Below, piece after piece: positions 1 to 8,630 of a DNA stretch of 64,000 bases (its first letter is position 1; each line of letters begins with the position of its first letter). This DNA comes from Pedobacter sp. Leaf176. Its GTDB lineage: Bacteria > Bacteroidota > Bacteroidia > Sphingobacteriales > Sphingobacteriaceae. Location: positions 496,001 to 560,000 of the forward strand of contig NZ_LMPD01000001.1 in the NCBI RefSeq assembly GCF_001424305.1, in the 5' to 3' direction. Below the pieces are notes generated by a model. The model was given only the letters and a program-made list of their open reading frames with translations, ran no database searches and was not told the DNA's origin. A program made the position numbers and the translations under genes.

Positions 1-153
1 AATTCAGAAAATAGAGTCCATTTTGTTTATAATTTCCTGGCCATTCTGGAAATGTTGCAGCAACAAATCGTTGAGATAAGCATTGGCAGCGGTTTTAATA
101 ACTTTAATGTAAAAGCAACCGCTTAACACCAGCTTAATTAATTTCTAATTTCT

Positions 154-161
154 TACTTTTG
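154..161 (+). promoter_or_regulatory. glyA promoter -7 element
   Basis: TACTTTTG matches the Bacteroidota sigma-A -7 consensus TAnnTTTG exactly. It lies 27 bases before the glyA ATG at 189. A possible TTG start at 159 falls inside this element, which argues against the longer reading of glyA. Confidence 0.7.
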
Positions 162-188
162 CAAGAAAAATCACAAACCCTATTAAGG

Positions 189-1460
189 ATGAAACGCGAC
201 AGCCAAATTTTTGAACTTATTGATAAGGAATTAAACCGCCAGGAGCATGGTTTAGAGCTTATTGCATCGGAAAACTTTGTAAGCAAGCAGGTTATGGAAG
301 CTGCAGGCTCTGTACTTACCAATAAGTATGCAGAAGGATTACCTAGAAAACGCTATTATGGTGGTTGCCAGGTTGTAGATGTTGTTGAGCAAATTGCGAT
401 CGACAGGGCTAAAGAACTGTTTGGTGCCGCATGGGTTAACGTCCAGCCACATTCTGGTGCTCAGGCTAACGCTGCAGTCATGTTGGCTGTTATTCAGCCT
501 GGCGATAAAATTTTAGGTTTCGATCTTTCGCATGGCGGTCACCTAACCCATGGTTCTCCGGTCAATTTCTCAGGAAAACTATATCAGCCATTTTTTTATG
601 GTGTAGATAAAGAAACAGGCCTAATTGATTATAAGAAACTGGAAGAGGTTGCGCTTGCAGAAAAGCCGAAATTGATCATCTGTGGTGCTTCTGCTTATTC
701 AAGAGAATGGGATTATGCTTTTATCCGCTCTGTTGCTGATAAAGTTGGTGCATTGGTGCTGGCTGATATTTCTCACCCTGCAGGCTTAATTGCCAAAGGT
801 TTATTGGCAAACCCACTTCCTCATTGCCATATCGTAACGACGACAACACATAAAACTTTACGTGGTCCTCGCGGTGGTATGATTATGATGGGACAGGATT
901 TTGAAAATCCATGGGGTTTAAAAACACCAAAAGGCGAACCACGCATGATGAGCAATTTGCTCGACATGGCAGTTTTCCCTGGAACACAAGGCGGTCCGTT
1001 AGAACATATTATTGCAGCTAAAGCGATTGCTTTCGGTGAAGCTTTAAGTGATGAGTATGGTACATACATTAAACAGGTTGCTGCAAATGCACAAGCGATG
1101 GCAAAAGCGTTTGTGGCTAAAGGTTACGGCATTATTTCAGGCGGAACGGACAACCATTTAATGTTAATCGATCTTCGCAATAAAAATATAACCGGTAAAG
1201 TTGCCGAAAATGCATTGGAGAAAGCAGAAATTACTGTAAATAAGAACATGGTTCCATTTGATGATAAATCGCCATTCGTAACTTCAGGTATCCGTGTGGG
1301 TACGGCAGCAATTACAACCCGTGGTTTGAAAGAAGCTGAAATGGAAAAAATCGTTGATTTAATTGATCAGGTTTTAACAAATCCTGAAGACGAGGCAAAT
1401 CTTGATGCAGTAAAAGCAGAAGTTATCAAACTGGTGAGTGCTTTTCCACTTTATAAATAA
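189..1460 (+). CDS. glyA: Serine hydroxymethyltransferase
   Basis: This cytosolic PLP enzyme interconverts serine plus tetrahydrofolate and glycine plus 5,10-methylene-tetrahydrofolate, the main source of one-carbon units. The 423-residue length is typical of the family. The N-terminal ELIASENF motif is present, and the PLP lysine lies in [14 protein letters not shown] at about residue 222. The frame is open from a TTG at 159, but that codon is within the promoter, so the ATG at 189 is the start. The gene stands alone on the plus strand and converges with a minus-strand lipoprotein gene. A terminator hairpin follows about 25 bases after the stop. Identification is secure. Confidence 0.97.
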   Translation: MKRDSQIFELIDKELNRQEHGLELIASENFVSKQVMEAAGSVLTNKYAEGLPRKRYYGGCQVVDVVEQIAIDRAKELFGAAWVNVQPHSGAQANAAVMLAVIQPGDKILGFDLSHGGHLTHGSPVNFSGKLYQPFFYGVDKETGLIDYKKLEEVALAEKPKLIICGASAYSREWDYAFIRSVADKVGALVLADISHPAGLIAKGLLANPLPHCHIVTTTTHKTLRGPRGGMIMMGQDFENPWGLKTPKGEPRMMSNLLDMAVFPGTQGGPLEHIIAAKAIAFGEALSDEYGTYIKQVAANAQAMAKAFVAKGYGIISGGTDNHLMLIDLRNKNITGKVAENALEKAEITVNKNMVPFDDKSPFVTSGIRVGTAAITTRGLKEAEMEKIVDLIDQVLTNPEDEANLDAVKAEVIKLVSAFPLYK

Positions 1461-1485
1461 TTACTAATCTTTATGGTTAAAGAAG

Positions 1486-1515
1486 AGCTTTACATTAATT
1501 TGTAAGGCTTTTTTT
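1486..1515 (+). terminator. glyA intrinsic terminator
   Basis: AGCTTTAC (1486-1493) pairs with GTAAGGCT (1502-1509), with one G-U pair and an 8-base loop, and runs into a stretch of seven T residues. It sits 25 bases after the glyA stop. Confidence 0.75.
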
Positions 1516-1762
1516 GTATTCAATAGCTTTGACAAATCCCTTGGTTATTGTCCTTTAAAAGATTTTTCGAACTTCAATCTTGAAAATCCTTAAATCCTGT
1601 AATTTTGGTCCAGTTTTGGAAGTCCTTCAATCCTAGAACCCTGGTCCAAAGTAAAGGGCCGATATCCTTTTGAAGAAATATCGACCCTTACCATCTAAAT
1701 TAACGCTCTCGAATATATAAACGCGGTGAAATATAAAATGTTTTAAATAATCGAAAAAAAAT
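1516..1762. other. Intergenic region between convergent genes
   Basis: No gene is seen. Two imperfect direct repeats built around TTTTGGTCCAG and CCCTGGTCCAA occur near 1600-1650. An inverted repeat (about 1652-1665 with 1678-1690, one mismatch) encloses a short loop and could help end the minus-strand lipoprotein transcript, although it has only a weak T tract on that strand. Confidence 0.4.
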
Positions 1763-3133
1763 TTAATACTCATAACAACCCAAGGATGAGGGGAAGGTCC
1801 TCTGGTTATTTTTTAAATCTTTTTTCAGGTAGGTGTTAAAATATTGGTCATTGATCAAGTCCGTCCCTTTTTTTTTTGCCGGACTGTTATTGGCAAGTGT
1901 AAAATCTCCACGGCTTGCTGAAACAAACAGCGGATCGGTATTAATTATATTTCCAGAATTATAATTTGTATTGGTTGTTTTAATCAAATTACCGTTTAAA
2001 TTGTATTGCGGGGAAGCTGTTGATTTATCCTGTATAGCTAATTCGTTTGCCAAAGTTCCCCATATAATATTATTAGTTAAATCGATTTTTAGCTTGTTGT
2101 AAGATTTAGCGTTCAAATAATCAGAAAAAGTTAAAGCAGCTGCTTTGCGCGGAAAAGTAGGATTAAGTCCTGCAAAGGTATTTTGCTTAAAGGTATAATT
2201 CCCGCCACCAATTGCATAAACCAGGTAGTTTCCACAATTATAAAATAGGTTATTGAATGCGATGAGTTCCGAATGGTAGCCCATGTATCCGGCAACCTGC
2301 ATGTTTTTAATAATCGTATTCGTTAAAATTAATTTAGGATTGGCATTAGGCGATAGTGAATCAGAAGTTATTGCAGCTGAGGCATTTTTAATGATTGCAT
2401 TGTTTATAGTGCCCGTCCCGGAAGGTTTGATATAAATGCCTTTCCACTGGCCGGGTTCGTTATCATATTGGGCTTCCAACCTGTCGCTGCAAAATACTAC
2501 AGGTTCATTGTAGGTACCATTTGCAGACAAAACACCTTCTATGTTTATCATTGCATCCTTATGAAAGTAAATTCTTGAGCCTTGTTGAATAGATAAAGTG
2601 GACCCATTTGTTATGTCGAGCGAGCCGCTTATTACATAAGGTAAGCTCTTTGTCCATACAGTATTGATATTTATTTTTGCGTTATTAACAAAAATTGCAT
2701 TGCGGCCGTAAGCCAAAAGCGGGATAGATTGTTTATTACCGTTTGAGGTGATTAGTATGGAATCCTGTACCAAAAAGGTGCTACTGCTGGCATCAGGATT
2801 AATGGTTACTTTAATAAAAACAGTTAATGAATCGTTTCCATTTAATATTAGATTATCTCTCGAATATATTAGCTGACCGTTGATGTTAATACTGAATGGA
2901 GAACTGCTGCCCCCGGATAGTTTAATTTGCGAAATATTTAACGCCTTGCCATTTTTATTTAATAGCTTAACTTTTTGTATTGTAGAGCCAATAGAGGTAA
3001 AAATTGTATCAAACAGCACGCTGTCTCGGGATAATGTTAGTTTTGCGTTAGCATCCGTTGTTATGTATTCATTTTTGCGGCAAGCCGAGAGGAACATAAT
3101 TAAAACAATAAAGCTCAATAACGAATACCGCAT
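1763..3133 (-). CDS. Beta-helix lipoprotein, function unknown
   Basis: A 456-residue protein with a lipoprotein signal peptide; the lipobox LSAC puts the lipidated cysteine at residue 18, so it is likely outer-membrane anchored. Residues about 30-130 look like an immunoglobulin-like beta domain. From about 150 to 400 there are recurring hydrophobic and Asn-rich strands (NNAIIKNASAAI, LTNTIIKNMQVAG, AFNNLFYNCGN), as expected of a right-handed parallel beta-helix. The C-terminus GCYEY resembles those of Bacteroidota beta-helix lipoproteins. Function is not known; a polysaccharide-binding or surface-structural role is only a guess. The 18-base gap to comF upstream suggests co-transcription. Confidence 0.75.
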   Translation of the reverse strand: MRYSLLSFIVLIMFLSACRKNEYITTDANAKLTLSRDSVLFDTIFTSIGSTIQKVKLLNKNGKALNISQIKLSGGSSSPFSININGQLIYSRDNLILNGNDSLTVFIKVTINPDASSSTFLVQDSILITSNGNKQSIPLLAYGRNAIFVNNAKININTVWTKSLPYVISGSLDITNGSTLSIQQGSRIYFHKDAMINIEGVLSANGTYNEPVVFCSDRLEAQYDNEPGQWKGIYIKPSGTGTINNAIIKNASAAITSDSLSPNANPKLILTNTIIKNMQVAGYMGYHSELIAFNNLFYNCGNYLVYAIGGGNYTFKQNTFAGLNPTFPRKAAALTFSDYLNAKSYNKLKIDLTNNIIWGTLANELAIQDKSTASPQYNLNGNLIKTTNTNYNSGNIINTDPLFVSASRGDFTLANNSPAKKKGTDLINDQYFNTYLKKDLKNNQRTFPSSLGCYEY

Positions 3134-3151
3134 GAATCAAATATGGTGAAA

Positions 3152-3871
3152 TTATTCGGCGAATGCCAGTGCCGCGATGCTGATTTTAGAAGCGCCATTG
3201 TCCATCAACGCGTAGGCACATGCTTCGAGTGTTGCCCCGGTCGTAATTACATCGTCGATAAGTAGAATATGTTTGTCTTTAATAATTTCAGGGTCTGGAA
3301 CTTCAAAAACACCTCTCATGTTTTCGTAACGACTGTATCGATTTTTTTTGGTTTGGGTATCAGTGGCTTTATTCCGGGTTAAAATAGAATCATTGAAAAT
3401 GACATCCAATTTTTCAGATGTGCCTGATGCAATAAAGGCACTTTGATTATAGCCTCTTGAACGTATTTTTTTATGGTGTAAAGGGACTGGGATAATCAGA
3501 TCTATATTTTGGTAAATCGGACTAACTTTCAACCTTTCGCCTAACAGATTGCCCAGCAATATACCCACATCGGTTTTGTTGTTGTATTTTAAATTGTGAA
3601 TAAGATTTTGAACTTTAGCACCTTTCCTGAAATACAGGAGGGCCATTGCGGCATGGAATGGTGTTCTTCCCCAGAGCTGTTTGGCTACCCGGTTTTCAGC
3701 ATGAATGTGGTAATCTGTAAATGGTAGATCATACAGGCATTTGGTACAAATTAAATGTTCGCTTCGAAACAAATTTATTCCGCAGGCATTACATAGATTT
3801 GGAAATAGTAATCCGATCAAGTCAGAAACCCATCGTCTGAATTGTGATTTACTTGATTGGTGGATTTCCAT
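3152..3871 (-). CDS. comF: ComF family phosphoribosyltransferase-like protein
   Basis: A 239-residue ComF/GntX-type protein. The N-terminus carries a zinc-ribbon pattern (C27-x2-C30, C42-x2-C45). The C-terminus carries the PRPP-binding motif HILLIDDVITTGAT (201-214) of type I phosphoribosyltransferases. The family is linked to DNA uptake in naturally competent bacteria, where ComF acts in the cytoplasm on incoming single strands; its role in Bacteroidota is not settled. No other competence gene is visible in the window. It lies just upstream of the beta-helix lipoprotein gene on the same strand, and the 113-base gap to rlmN suggests its own promoter. Confidence 0.9.
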   Translation of the reverse strand: MEIHQSSKSQFRRWVSDLIGLLFPNLCNACGINLFRSEHLICTKCLYDLPFTDYHIHAENRVAKQLWGRTPFHAAMALLYFRKGAKVQNLIHNLKYNNKTDVGILLGNLLGERLKVSPIYQNIDLIIPVPLHHKKIRSRGYNQSAFIASGTSEKLDVIFNDSILTRNKATDTQTKKNRYSRYENMRGVFEVPDPEIIKDKHILLIDDVITTGATLEACAYALMDNGASKISIAALAFAE

Positions 3872-3984
3872 GATAAAGGCTGCAAATATTGAACTAAAAA
3901 TTTATCTAAATAAATATAATGCCTTTATCAGGGTTTTCAAAATTAAAGGGTTCTCATATTGATTAAGTTTCAATTTACCAGAAA

Positions 3985-5046
3985 CTAGGCTCCGGCTTCT
4001 TCTTTCACAGCTAATTGTCCACAGGCTGCATCGATATCCTTACCACGACTACGGCGGATATTGGTGTTTATTCCCTGGCTTTTCAAATAGTTGGAAAATG
4101 CATCGATTTTATCGCCTTCTGCATTTGTAAAATCGGCAAAGGAAATCGGGTTGTATTCGATAAGGTTAACCTTGCATGGAATGTGTTTGCAGAACTTTGC
4201 CAAATCCATGGCATCAGAAATTTCATCGTTAAAATGATTGAAAACAATGTATTCGTAGGTTACAGGATTCTTGGTCTTCGCGAAATAATATTTTAAAGCA
4301 TCGGCTAAAGCCTTTAATGAGTTGGCCTCATTGATGGGCATAATCTCGTTTCGTTTTTTATCATCCGCAGCATGCAGGGAAAGCGCAAGATTGAATTTTG
4401 CGCCATCATCGCCAAGTTTTTTAATCATTTTAGCAATTCCTGCTGTTGAAACCGTGATGCGTTTGTAACTCATATTCAAACCATCCGGCGCAGTTATGCG
4501 CTCGATTGATTTCATCACATTTGCATAGTTCAAAAGCGGTTCCCCCATACCCATATACACGATATTGGTTAATGGGTTATTGTAATTTTGTTTTGCTTGT
4601 TTATCAATTAACACCACCTGGTCGTAAATTTCATCAGCATTTAGATTACGTTTACGGTCCATATAACCAGTTGCACAGAATTTGCAGGTTAAACTGCATC
4701 CAACTTGCGAGCTCACACAAGCTGTCATCCGGTCTTCCAGAGGAATTAAAACACCTTCTACGATATTTCCATCCGCAAGGCGGAAGGTATTTTTAATGGT
4801 ATGGTCGTTACTGAACTGAGAATTGTTAACCTGAACGGCATTAATGGTAAAACTTTCATCTAACGCTTTGCGCAAATCTTTAGAAAGATTGCTCATTTCA
4901 TCAAAATGAGTTGCCGATTTTTCCCAAAGCCACTGGTAAATTTGCTTTGCCCTAAACGCAGGTTGCTGCATCGCGGTTAAATGCTGTTGCAGCTGAGGCA
5001 AATCTAATGAGCGGATATCGGTTTTTTTTGCTGTTTTTTCTAACAT
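3985..5046 (-). CDS. rlmN: 23S rRNA (adenine-2503-C2)-methyltransferase, also tRNA m2A37
   Basis: A radical SAM enzyme that methylates C2 of A2503 in the peptidyl-transferase centre and A37 of some tRNAs. The 353-residue reading has the iron-sulfur motif CSLTCKFC (C117, C121, C124), the SAM-binding GMGEPLLNY, and the conserved C-terminal cysteine in DAACGQL used for the methyl-transfer intermediate. The ATG at 5046 is one base past the stop of the upstream toxin gene. A GTG at 5058 would extend it four residues and overlap the toxin by 11 bases. Both suggest that rlmN is translated together with the toxin-antitoxin pair upstream. Confidence 0.95.
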   Translation of the reverse strand: MLEKTAKKTDIRSLDLPQLQQHLTAMQQPAFRAKQIYQWLWEKSATHFDEMSNLSKDLRKALDESFTINAVQVNNSQFSNDHTIKNTFRLADGNIVEGVLIPLEDRMTACVSSQVGCSLTCKFCATGYMDRKRNLNADEIYDQVVLIDKQAKQNYNNPLTNIVYMGMGEPLLNYANVMKSIERITAPDGLNMSYKRITVSTAGIAKMIKKLGDDGAKFNLALSLHAADDKKRNEIMPINEANSLKALADALKYYFAKTKNPVTYEYIVFNHFNDEISDAMDLAKFCKHIPCKVNLIEYNPISFADFTNAEGDKIDAFSNYLKSQGINTNIRRSRGKDIDAACGQLAVKEEAGA

Positions 5047-5047
5047 T

Positions 5048-5329
5048 TTATTTATCACTGTAATGACCCATTCCGGAAATGATGAAAACGGTAACGATCT
5101 CTTCTTCCACTTTGTAAATCATTCTATCTTTTTGATTTATTTTCCTTGCCCAAAAGCCGGTTAATTCATGTTTAAGCAATTCAGGATTGCCGACGCCACT
5201 GTAAGGTGTTTCGGTAAGTTCGATAAGAATTTTTTCTATTTTTTTTATACTGGCTTTGTTTCCAGATTTATAATGCTTTTTGAGATGATTTTGAGCTAAT
5301 TCTTCTACTTCAAGCCTAAACTTCCCCAT
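5048..5329 (-). CDS. Txe/YoeB-like (RelE fold) mRNA interferase toxin
   Basis: A 93-residue basic protein of the Txe/YoeB type. Diagnostic parts are the N-terminal HLKKHYKSGNKASIKKIEKIL helix, the GNPELLKHELTGFWARKIN core and the C-terminal MIYKVEEEIVTVFIISGMGHY. Members of this fold cleave mRNA in the ribosomal A site. The start overlaps the end of the upstream antitoxin gene by 25 bases, the usual translational coupling of such pairs. The stop is one base from the rlmN ATG. Catalytic residues (Glu/Arg/His-Tyr) look present, so the toxin appears intact. Confidence 0.85.
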   Translation of the reverse strand: MGKFRLEVEELAQNHLKKHYKSGNKASIKKIEKILIELTETPYSGVGNPELLKHELTGFWARKINQKDRMIYKVEEEIVTVFIISGMGHYSDK

Positions 5330-5508
5330 ATATCATTTGCATCAATTGGTTTGAAATTCCCTCTTTTTTCAGCTGTTTTTATCATTCTGACAAACTCAGG
5401 ATTGTATGGGCTTTTTGTGGTTTCAACATTAACCTTTAATGCCTTAGCTACAGCTTTTAAAGCAGCTAACTGCTCTTTGGTTTCGGGGTGCATAATTAAT
5501 GTTTCCAT
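5305..5508 (-). CDS. Antitoxin of the Txe/YoeB-like pair (DUF2683-type)
   Basis: A 67-residue protein beginning METLIMHPETKEQLAALKAV. That start region resembles the DUF2683 antitoxins that accompany RelE-fold toxins in Bacteroidota. The frame is open further upstream to 5589, but the extension is cysteine-rich and shows no family similarity, so the ATG at 5508 is chosen. The N-terminal part should dimerise or bind DNA. The C-terminal part (NPEFVRMIKTAEKRGNFKPID) should wrap the toxin. It overlaps the toxin gene by 25 bases. Autoregulation is expected from the family but no operator was identified. Confidence 0.8.
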   Translation of the reverse strand: METLIMHPETKEQLAALKAVAKALKVNVETTKSPYNPEFVRMIKTAEKRGNFKPIDANDIWGSLGLK

Positions 5509-5622
5509 ATTAAACTTTATTTCGTGGCAAACGATTAATACAAAGTTACTCAAAAAGCATTTAAGCTGAAAGGCTAAAGCATAAAGCAAGGTTTGGGATT
5601 CAGAATTTTACAATTTATTGGC

Positions 5623-6597
5623 TTATCTTCCTCTTTGTCTGCCGTTTGATTTACTTGTGGGCTTGCCTTTCGCTGGCCTTGCAGTTCTGTTTGATGAAGT
5701 ATTTTTGCCAATCGGTTTTGCTGATGAGTTTCCTGAAGATTTCTTAGCACCCGATTTATGAGCAGGTTTTGATGATGGTTTGAATGACTTTTTGGGCTGC
5801 TCTTGCTTTGGCTCCGGAATTTCTTCCCAGGAATTGGTTTTCTTTTTGGTATTTTTAGGTTTTGAGGCTGCCTCTGATGAAGATTTTTCGACACTCTTCA
5901 TAATGCCATTCAGCTCCTCTTCAGTAAGTTCCCTGAATTCTCCTGTTGGAATACCTTTCAGGCTTATGTTCATTATTCTCGTGCGTTCCAACTTAGTCAC
6001 TTCATAGCCAAAATGTTCACACATTCTACGGATTTGCCTGTTTAAGCCCTGAATTAAAGTGATATTGAATACAAAGGGCCCAATCTGGCGCACTTTACAT
6101 TTTCTGGTATTGACACCTAAAATAGGTACGCCATTACTCATTTCAAAAACGAAATCTTCCGTAACCGGTTTATTAACCGTAACCACATATTCTTTTTCGT
6201 GCTTATTGCCGGCTCTTAGAATTTTGTTGACGATATCGCCATTGTTGGTCAGGAAGATTAATCCTGAAGAATCTTTATCCAAACGACCGATTGGAAAGAT
6301 ACGTTCGCTGTGATTAACATAATCTACAATATTATCTTTAACATTTGATTCTGTTGTACTGGTAACTCCAACGGGCTTATTGAATGCCAGGAGGATGAAG
6401 TTAGAAGCTTCTTTCGGCTCTATGTTATGGCCGTTTACCATCACCCTGTCGCCTGGCAAAACCTGGTCGCCGATTTTTGCCCGTTTGCCGTTGATGAAAA
6501 CCGTTCCTTTTTCGATGAATCTATCCGCTTCGCGGCGGGAACACAATCCGCTTTCGCTGATAAATTTATTTAAACGGGTTGCAGCATTGTTGTTCAT
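5623..6597 (-). CDS. rluF: RsuA/RluF family 23S rRNA pseudouridine synthase
   Basis: A 324-residue protein. Residues 7-65 form an S4 RNA-binding domain ([20 protein letters not shown]). Residues about 70-225 form the pseudouridine synthase domain, with the catalytic aspartate in [10 protein letters not shown] and the [17 protein letters not shown] motif typical of RluF, which modifies U2604. After about residue 235 comes a 90-residue tail rich in Lys, Ser and Pro and ending [12 protein letters not shown]. The tail is probably disordered and may add RNA affinity; such tails are common in Bacteroidota members. rluF rather than rluB/rluE is the best fit by motif and not proven. Confidence 0.88.
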   Translation of the reverse strand: MNNNAATRLNKFISESGLCSRREADRFIEKGTVFINGKRAKIGDQVLPGDRVMVNGHNIEPKEASNFILLAFNKPVGVTSTTESNVKDNIVDYVNHSERIFPIGRLDKDSSGLIFLTNNGDIVNKILRAGNKHEKEYVVTVNKPVTEDFVFEMSNGVPILGVNTRKCKVRQIGPFVFNITLIQGLNRQIRRMCEHFGYEVTKLERTRIMNISLKGIPTGEFRELTEEELNGIMKSVEKSSSEAASKPKNTKKKTNSWEEIPEPKQEQPKKSFKPSSKPAHKSGAKKSSGNSSAKPIGKNTSSNRTARPAKGKPTSKSNGRQRGR

Positions 6598-6650
6598 CCT
6601 GCAATTTTACGGAAATAATTACTGAATAAACCATAAGGTACTTAGAGAAA

Positions 6651-6750
6651 TTAACCACAGAGGGCACAAAGTTTTCACAGAGAAACACAGAATCTTATTC
6701 GTCTAACGCTGTGTTCCTTTTTGCTTTTCTTTGTGTGCTCTGTGGTTATT
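6651..6750. repeat. Long imperfect palindrome, copy A
   Basis: The left arm begins TTAACCACAGAGGGCACAAAG and the right arm ends CTTTGTGTGCTCTGTGGTTA; GAAACACAG and CTGTGTTC pair inside. The whole element could fold as one cruciform or long hairpin. A second copy lies about 171 bases downstream (6822-6921), so this is part of a tandem duplication that also includes the 3' end of the dinB-like gene. Confidence 0.8.
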
Positions 6751-6752
6751 AA

Positions 6753-6797
6753 TTAAAATTTTAGTCGTTGGCGTTTGGGATGTAACTTCAAGGTAGC
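6753..6797 (-). pseudogene. Remnant of a duplicated dinB-like 3' end
   Basis: Reading the minus strand, this stretch aligns with the last codons of the intact dinB-like gene ending at 6924. It gives P-stop-S-Y-I-P-N-A-N-D against P-G-S-Y-G-P-S-A-D-D. A glycine codon has become a stop and there is a one-base indel just before the shared TAA. The adjoining palindrome is duplicated as well. It appears to be the surviving tail of a paralogous or duplicated DinB gene; upstream coding sequence is not recognisable. Confidence 0.6.
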
Positions 6798-6821
6798 GCT
6801 GAATTATTGGAATTACAGAAA

Positions 6822-6921
6822 TTTTACCGCAGCGGGCGCAAGTTTTCACAGTGGAACACAGAATGTTATTCATCTAAACTCTGTGTTCTTTGTGCTTCTC
6901 TCTGTGTGCTCTGTGGTTATT
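6822..6921. repeat. Long imperfect palindrome, copy B
   Basis: Second copy of the palindrome at 6651-6750, with a more diverged left arm (TTTTACCGCAGCGGGCGCAAG) and an intact right arm (TGTGTGCTCTGTGGTTA). It abuts the stop codon of the dinB-like gene and could form the 3' end of its transcript. Confidence 0.75.
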
Positions 6922-6923
6922 AA

Positions 6924-7484
6924 TTAAAAGTTCTGATCGTCGGCACTAGGGCCATAGCTTCCGGGGATTGGTATATTTAACAACCTTAAATATACGCCTA
7001 ATTGAGCCCTGTGGTGAATTGTCTGACTGAATGCAGTGCGTATTGTTTCATATTTCGTCCAATCACCTAAAGTTTGTTCACCATTGCGTAATGTCCATTG
7101 CTTATCAAAATCTTGTACATTCGCTTTTTCTAACGCTGCTTTGCCGCTTTCATAGCTTTCCGTTAAGAGTTTCAACAAATCTTCATTACTTTCCACCTTT
7201 TTCTCTTCATAAGGCATCTTTGCAAAATCTAAGCCATCAGTTGTAAGCGCCAAACTTACCCAACCGGGTAGTTCCGCGATATGGCTGGCCAGCGATTTCA
7301 TTTTCATGCTTTTTTCATGGGGCGCCCAGTCGAATTTATCAACAGGTACCAGCGCCATAAATTTTTTTGTGGTGTTGAATTCAGCTTCGAATTCTTTCAA
7401 TAATGCTTTAAGGATGTCCATATTTTTCTGTTTTGTTTTTTCCATCGTGGTTAATTCCATTAATAGTAAGTCTGCTATGCTCAT
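6924..7484 (-). CDS. DinB family putative metalloenzyme
   Basis: A four-helix-bundle DinB/YfiT protein of 186 residues. The family's metal-binding histidines are seen in SLASHIAEL and in QTIHHRAQLG. Many members are thiol transferases acting with bacillithiol, mycothiol or glutathione; which thiol applies here cannot be told. The reading frame opens from a TTG at 7508, but that codon is next to a possible -7 element (TTCCTTTG), so the ATG at 7484 is preferred. A later ATG (MEKTKQKNMDIL) is also possible. The divergence of its 3' flank into a duplicated remnant is described separately. A WYL regulator lies just upstream on the same strand. Confidence 0.85.
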   Translation of the reverse strand: MSIADLLLMELTTMEKTKQKNMDILKALLKEFEAEFNTTKKFMALVPVDKFDWAPHEKSMKMKSLASHIAELPGWVSLALTTDGLDFAKMPYEEKKVESNEDLLKLLTESYESGKAALEKANVQDFDKQWTLRNGEQTLGDWTKYETIRTAFSQTIHHRAQLGVYLRLLNIPIPGSYGPSADDQNF

Positions 7485-7693
7485 GGCTTTTTGGTTTTTG
7501 TTATACAAAGGAAACAGGGGTGGGTGACAACCCTATGGCAGCGTGAAAAAATAACCTGAATTTTTTAAATAATCAGAAAACCATCTGATCGCTTTGAATG
7601 CCTTTATAGTACAAATAGAAATATTTATCCTTCGATGAAGTCAAGACGATAGTAGCCTTCAATTACGGTAGACGAGGTTTGATGTGCTGACCA

Positions 7694-8383
7694 TCAAAAA
7701 TTAACTGGCAACATGCTCATGTAATCACTTAATGGCATGTGTTCTGTTTTTATGAATGATTTATCAAGCGTTTTTAAGCAAATAATTCTCGTTAAATTAA
7801 AATCGCGGTATTGATTTCTGAAATGACACCAGGCAATTAAATGCCAGCTAAAAGCATAGAATATTAAACCGATTGGCTCTACTTCACGTTTGCTCGATTC
7901 ATCTTTGGCATTTTTATAGTCCAGCTCAACCATTTTTTTGTCAGAAATCGCTTGCTGTAAAAGCGATAGATATCCGTAATTGAAATTTAAGCGCTCAGGA
8001 ATCTGCAGCTTGATGTGTTGGTTCATGGTTTCCAACTTCTCTTTCTGACTGGTTTTTAAAACCGATTTAACCTTTGTAAGCGCCGCAGAGTAGTGAGAAC
8101 GAATGGAATTATCGGCAAAACCGTTGACCAAACTTTCTACTAGTAGTAAGGCATTGGCCTCATCCATATTAAATGAAACAGGTGGTAAAAAGTAGCCTTG
8201 AACCAAAAAATAACCTTTTGGCTGTTCGAAACCAACAGGAATTCCTTGTTCCTGTAAAGCCTTAATATCGCGGTAAACCGTACGAACACTGATGCTAAAC
8301 CTTTCAGAAATTTTATCCGCAGTAATGTATTTTCTTGATTGAAGTAGTGTTAAAATCCCGAAAAGGCGGTCGATGCGGTTCAT
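7694..8383 (-). CDS. YafY-type HTH/WYL transcriptional regulator
   Basis: A 229-residue regulator starting MNRIDRLFGILTLLQ. Residues 1-60 form a DeoR/HTH_11 winged helix (ITADKISERFSISVRTVYRDI). Residues about 130-215 form a WYL domain with the EVEPIGLIFYAFSWHLIAWC signature. WYL domains bind nucleic-acid or nucleotide ligands and tune the attached DNA-binding domain. The longer frame (start near 8437) reads through an inverted repeat, so the ATG at 8383 is used. In Bacteroidota such regulators often sit beside DinB or glyoxalase genes; control of the adjacent dinB-like gene is a reasonable inference only. Confidence 0.88.
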   Translation of the reverse strand: MNRIDRLFGILTLLQSRKYITADKISERFSISVRTVYRDIKALQEQGIPVGFEQPKGYFLVQGYFLPPVSFNMDEANALLLVESLVNGFADNSIRSHYSAALTKVKSVLKTSQKEKLETMNQHIKLQIPERLNFNYGYLSLLQQAISDKKMVELDYKNAKDESSKREVEPIGLIFYAFSWHLIAWCHFRNQYRDFNLTRIICLKTLDKSFIKTEHMPLSDYMSMLPVNF

Positions 8384-8419
8384 AATTTTAGGCTTGGTTA
8401 AAATTAGAGAAAATTGCCA

Positions 8420-8469
8420 CGGAAACACGGAATTCACGGAAATTTATTCTGTTTAAATTGGTGTTTCCG
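8420..8469. repeat. Inverted repeat upstream of the WYL regulator
   Basis: CGGAAACAC (8420-8428) and GTGTTTCCG (8461-8469) are perfect 9-base inverted arms. The left side continues as short direct repeats of ACGGAA. It lies in the regulator's leader or promoter region and may be a dispersed palindromic repeat or an operator. Confidence 0.55.
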
Positions 8470-8630
8470 GGCGAATAATATTTCTTGCGAAGAGTATAGG
8501 TATTAAATTATCCCGTTTTCGCAACCCCGATAAAAAAATAAAACTTCCTTGGTATGTTATTTGTACCTGTTAGTTAAATATGTCTTTTCCGAAAAATATT
8601 CGTTCTATATAAAAGCACAATTCACATTTA

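Noticed and set aside
4..129. A minus-strand frame with an LSGC lipobox-like sequence upstream of glyA (about 41 residues)
   Set aside because: It has only a GTG start placed directly before the lipobox, leaves no signal-peptide helix, and overlaps the glyA promoter region. An in-frame stop lies shortly upstream. It may be chance.
5509..5589. Extended N-terminus of the antitoxin
   Set aside because: The extra residues are cysteine-rich and unlike the family; the ATG at 5508 gives the expected start.
5574..5894. A 106-residue minus-strand ORF rich in Gln, Lys and Pro
   Set aside because: It overlaps the low-complexity tail of the pseudouridine synthase gene in another frame and is a composition shadow.
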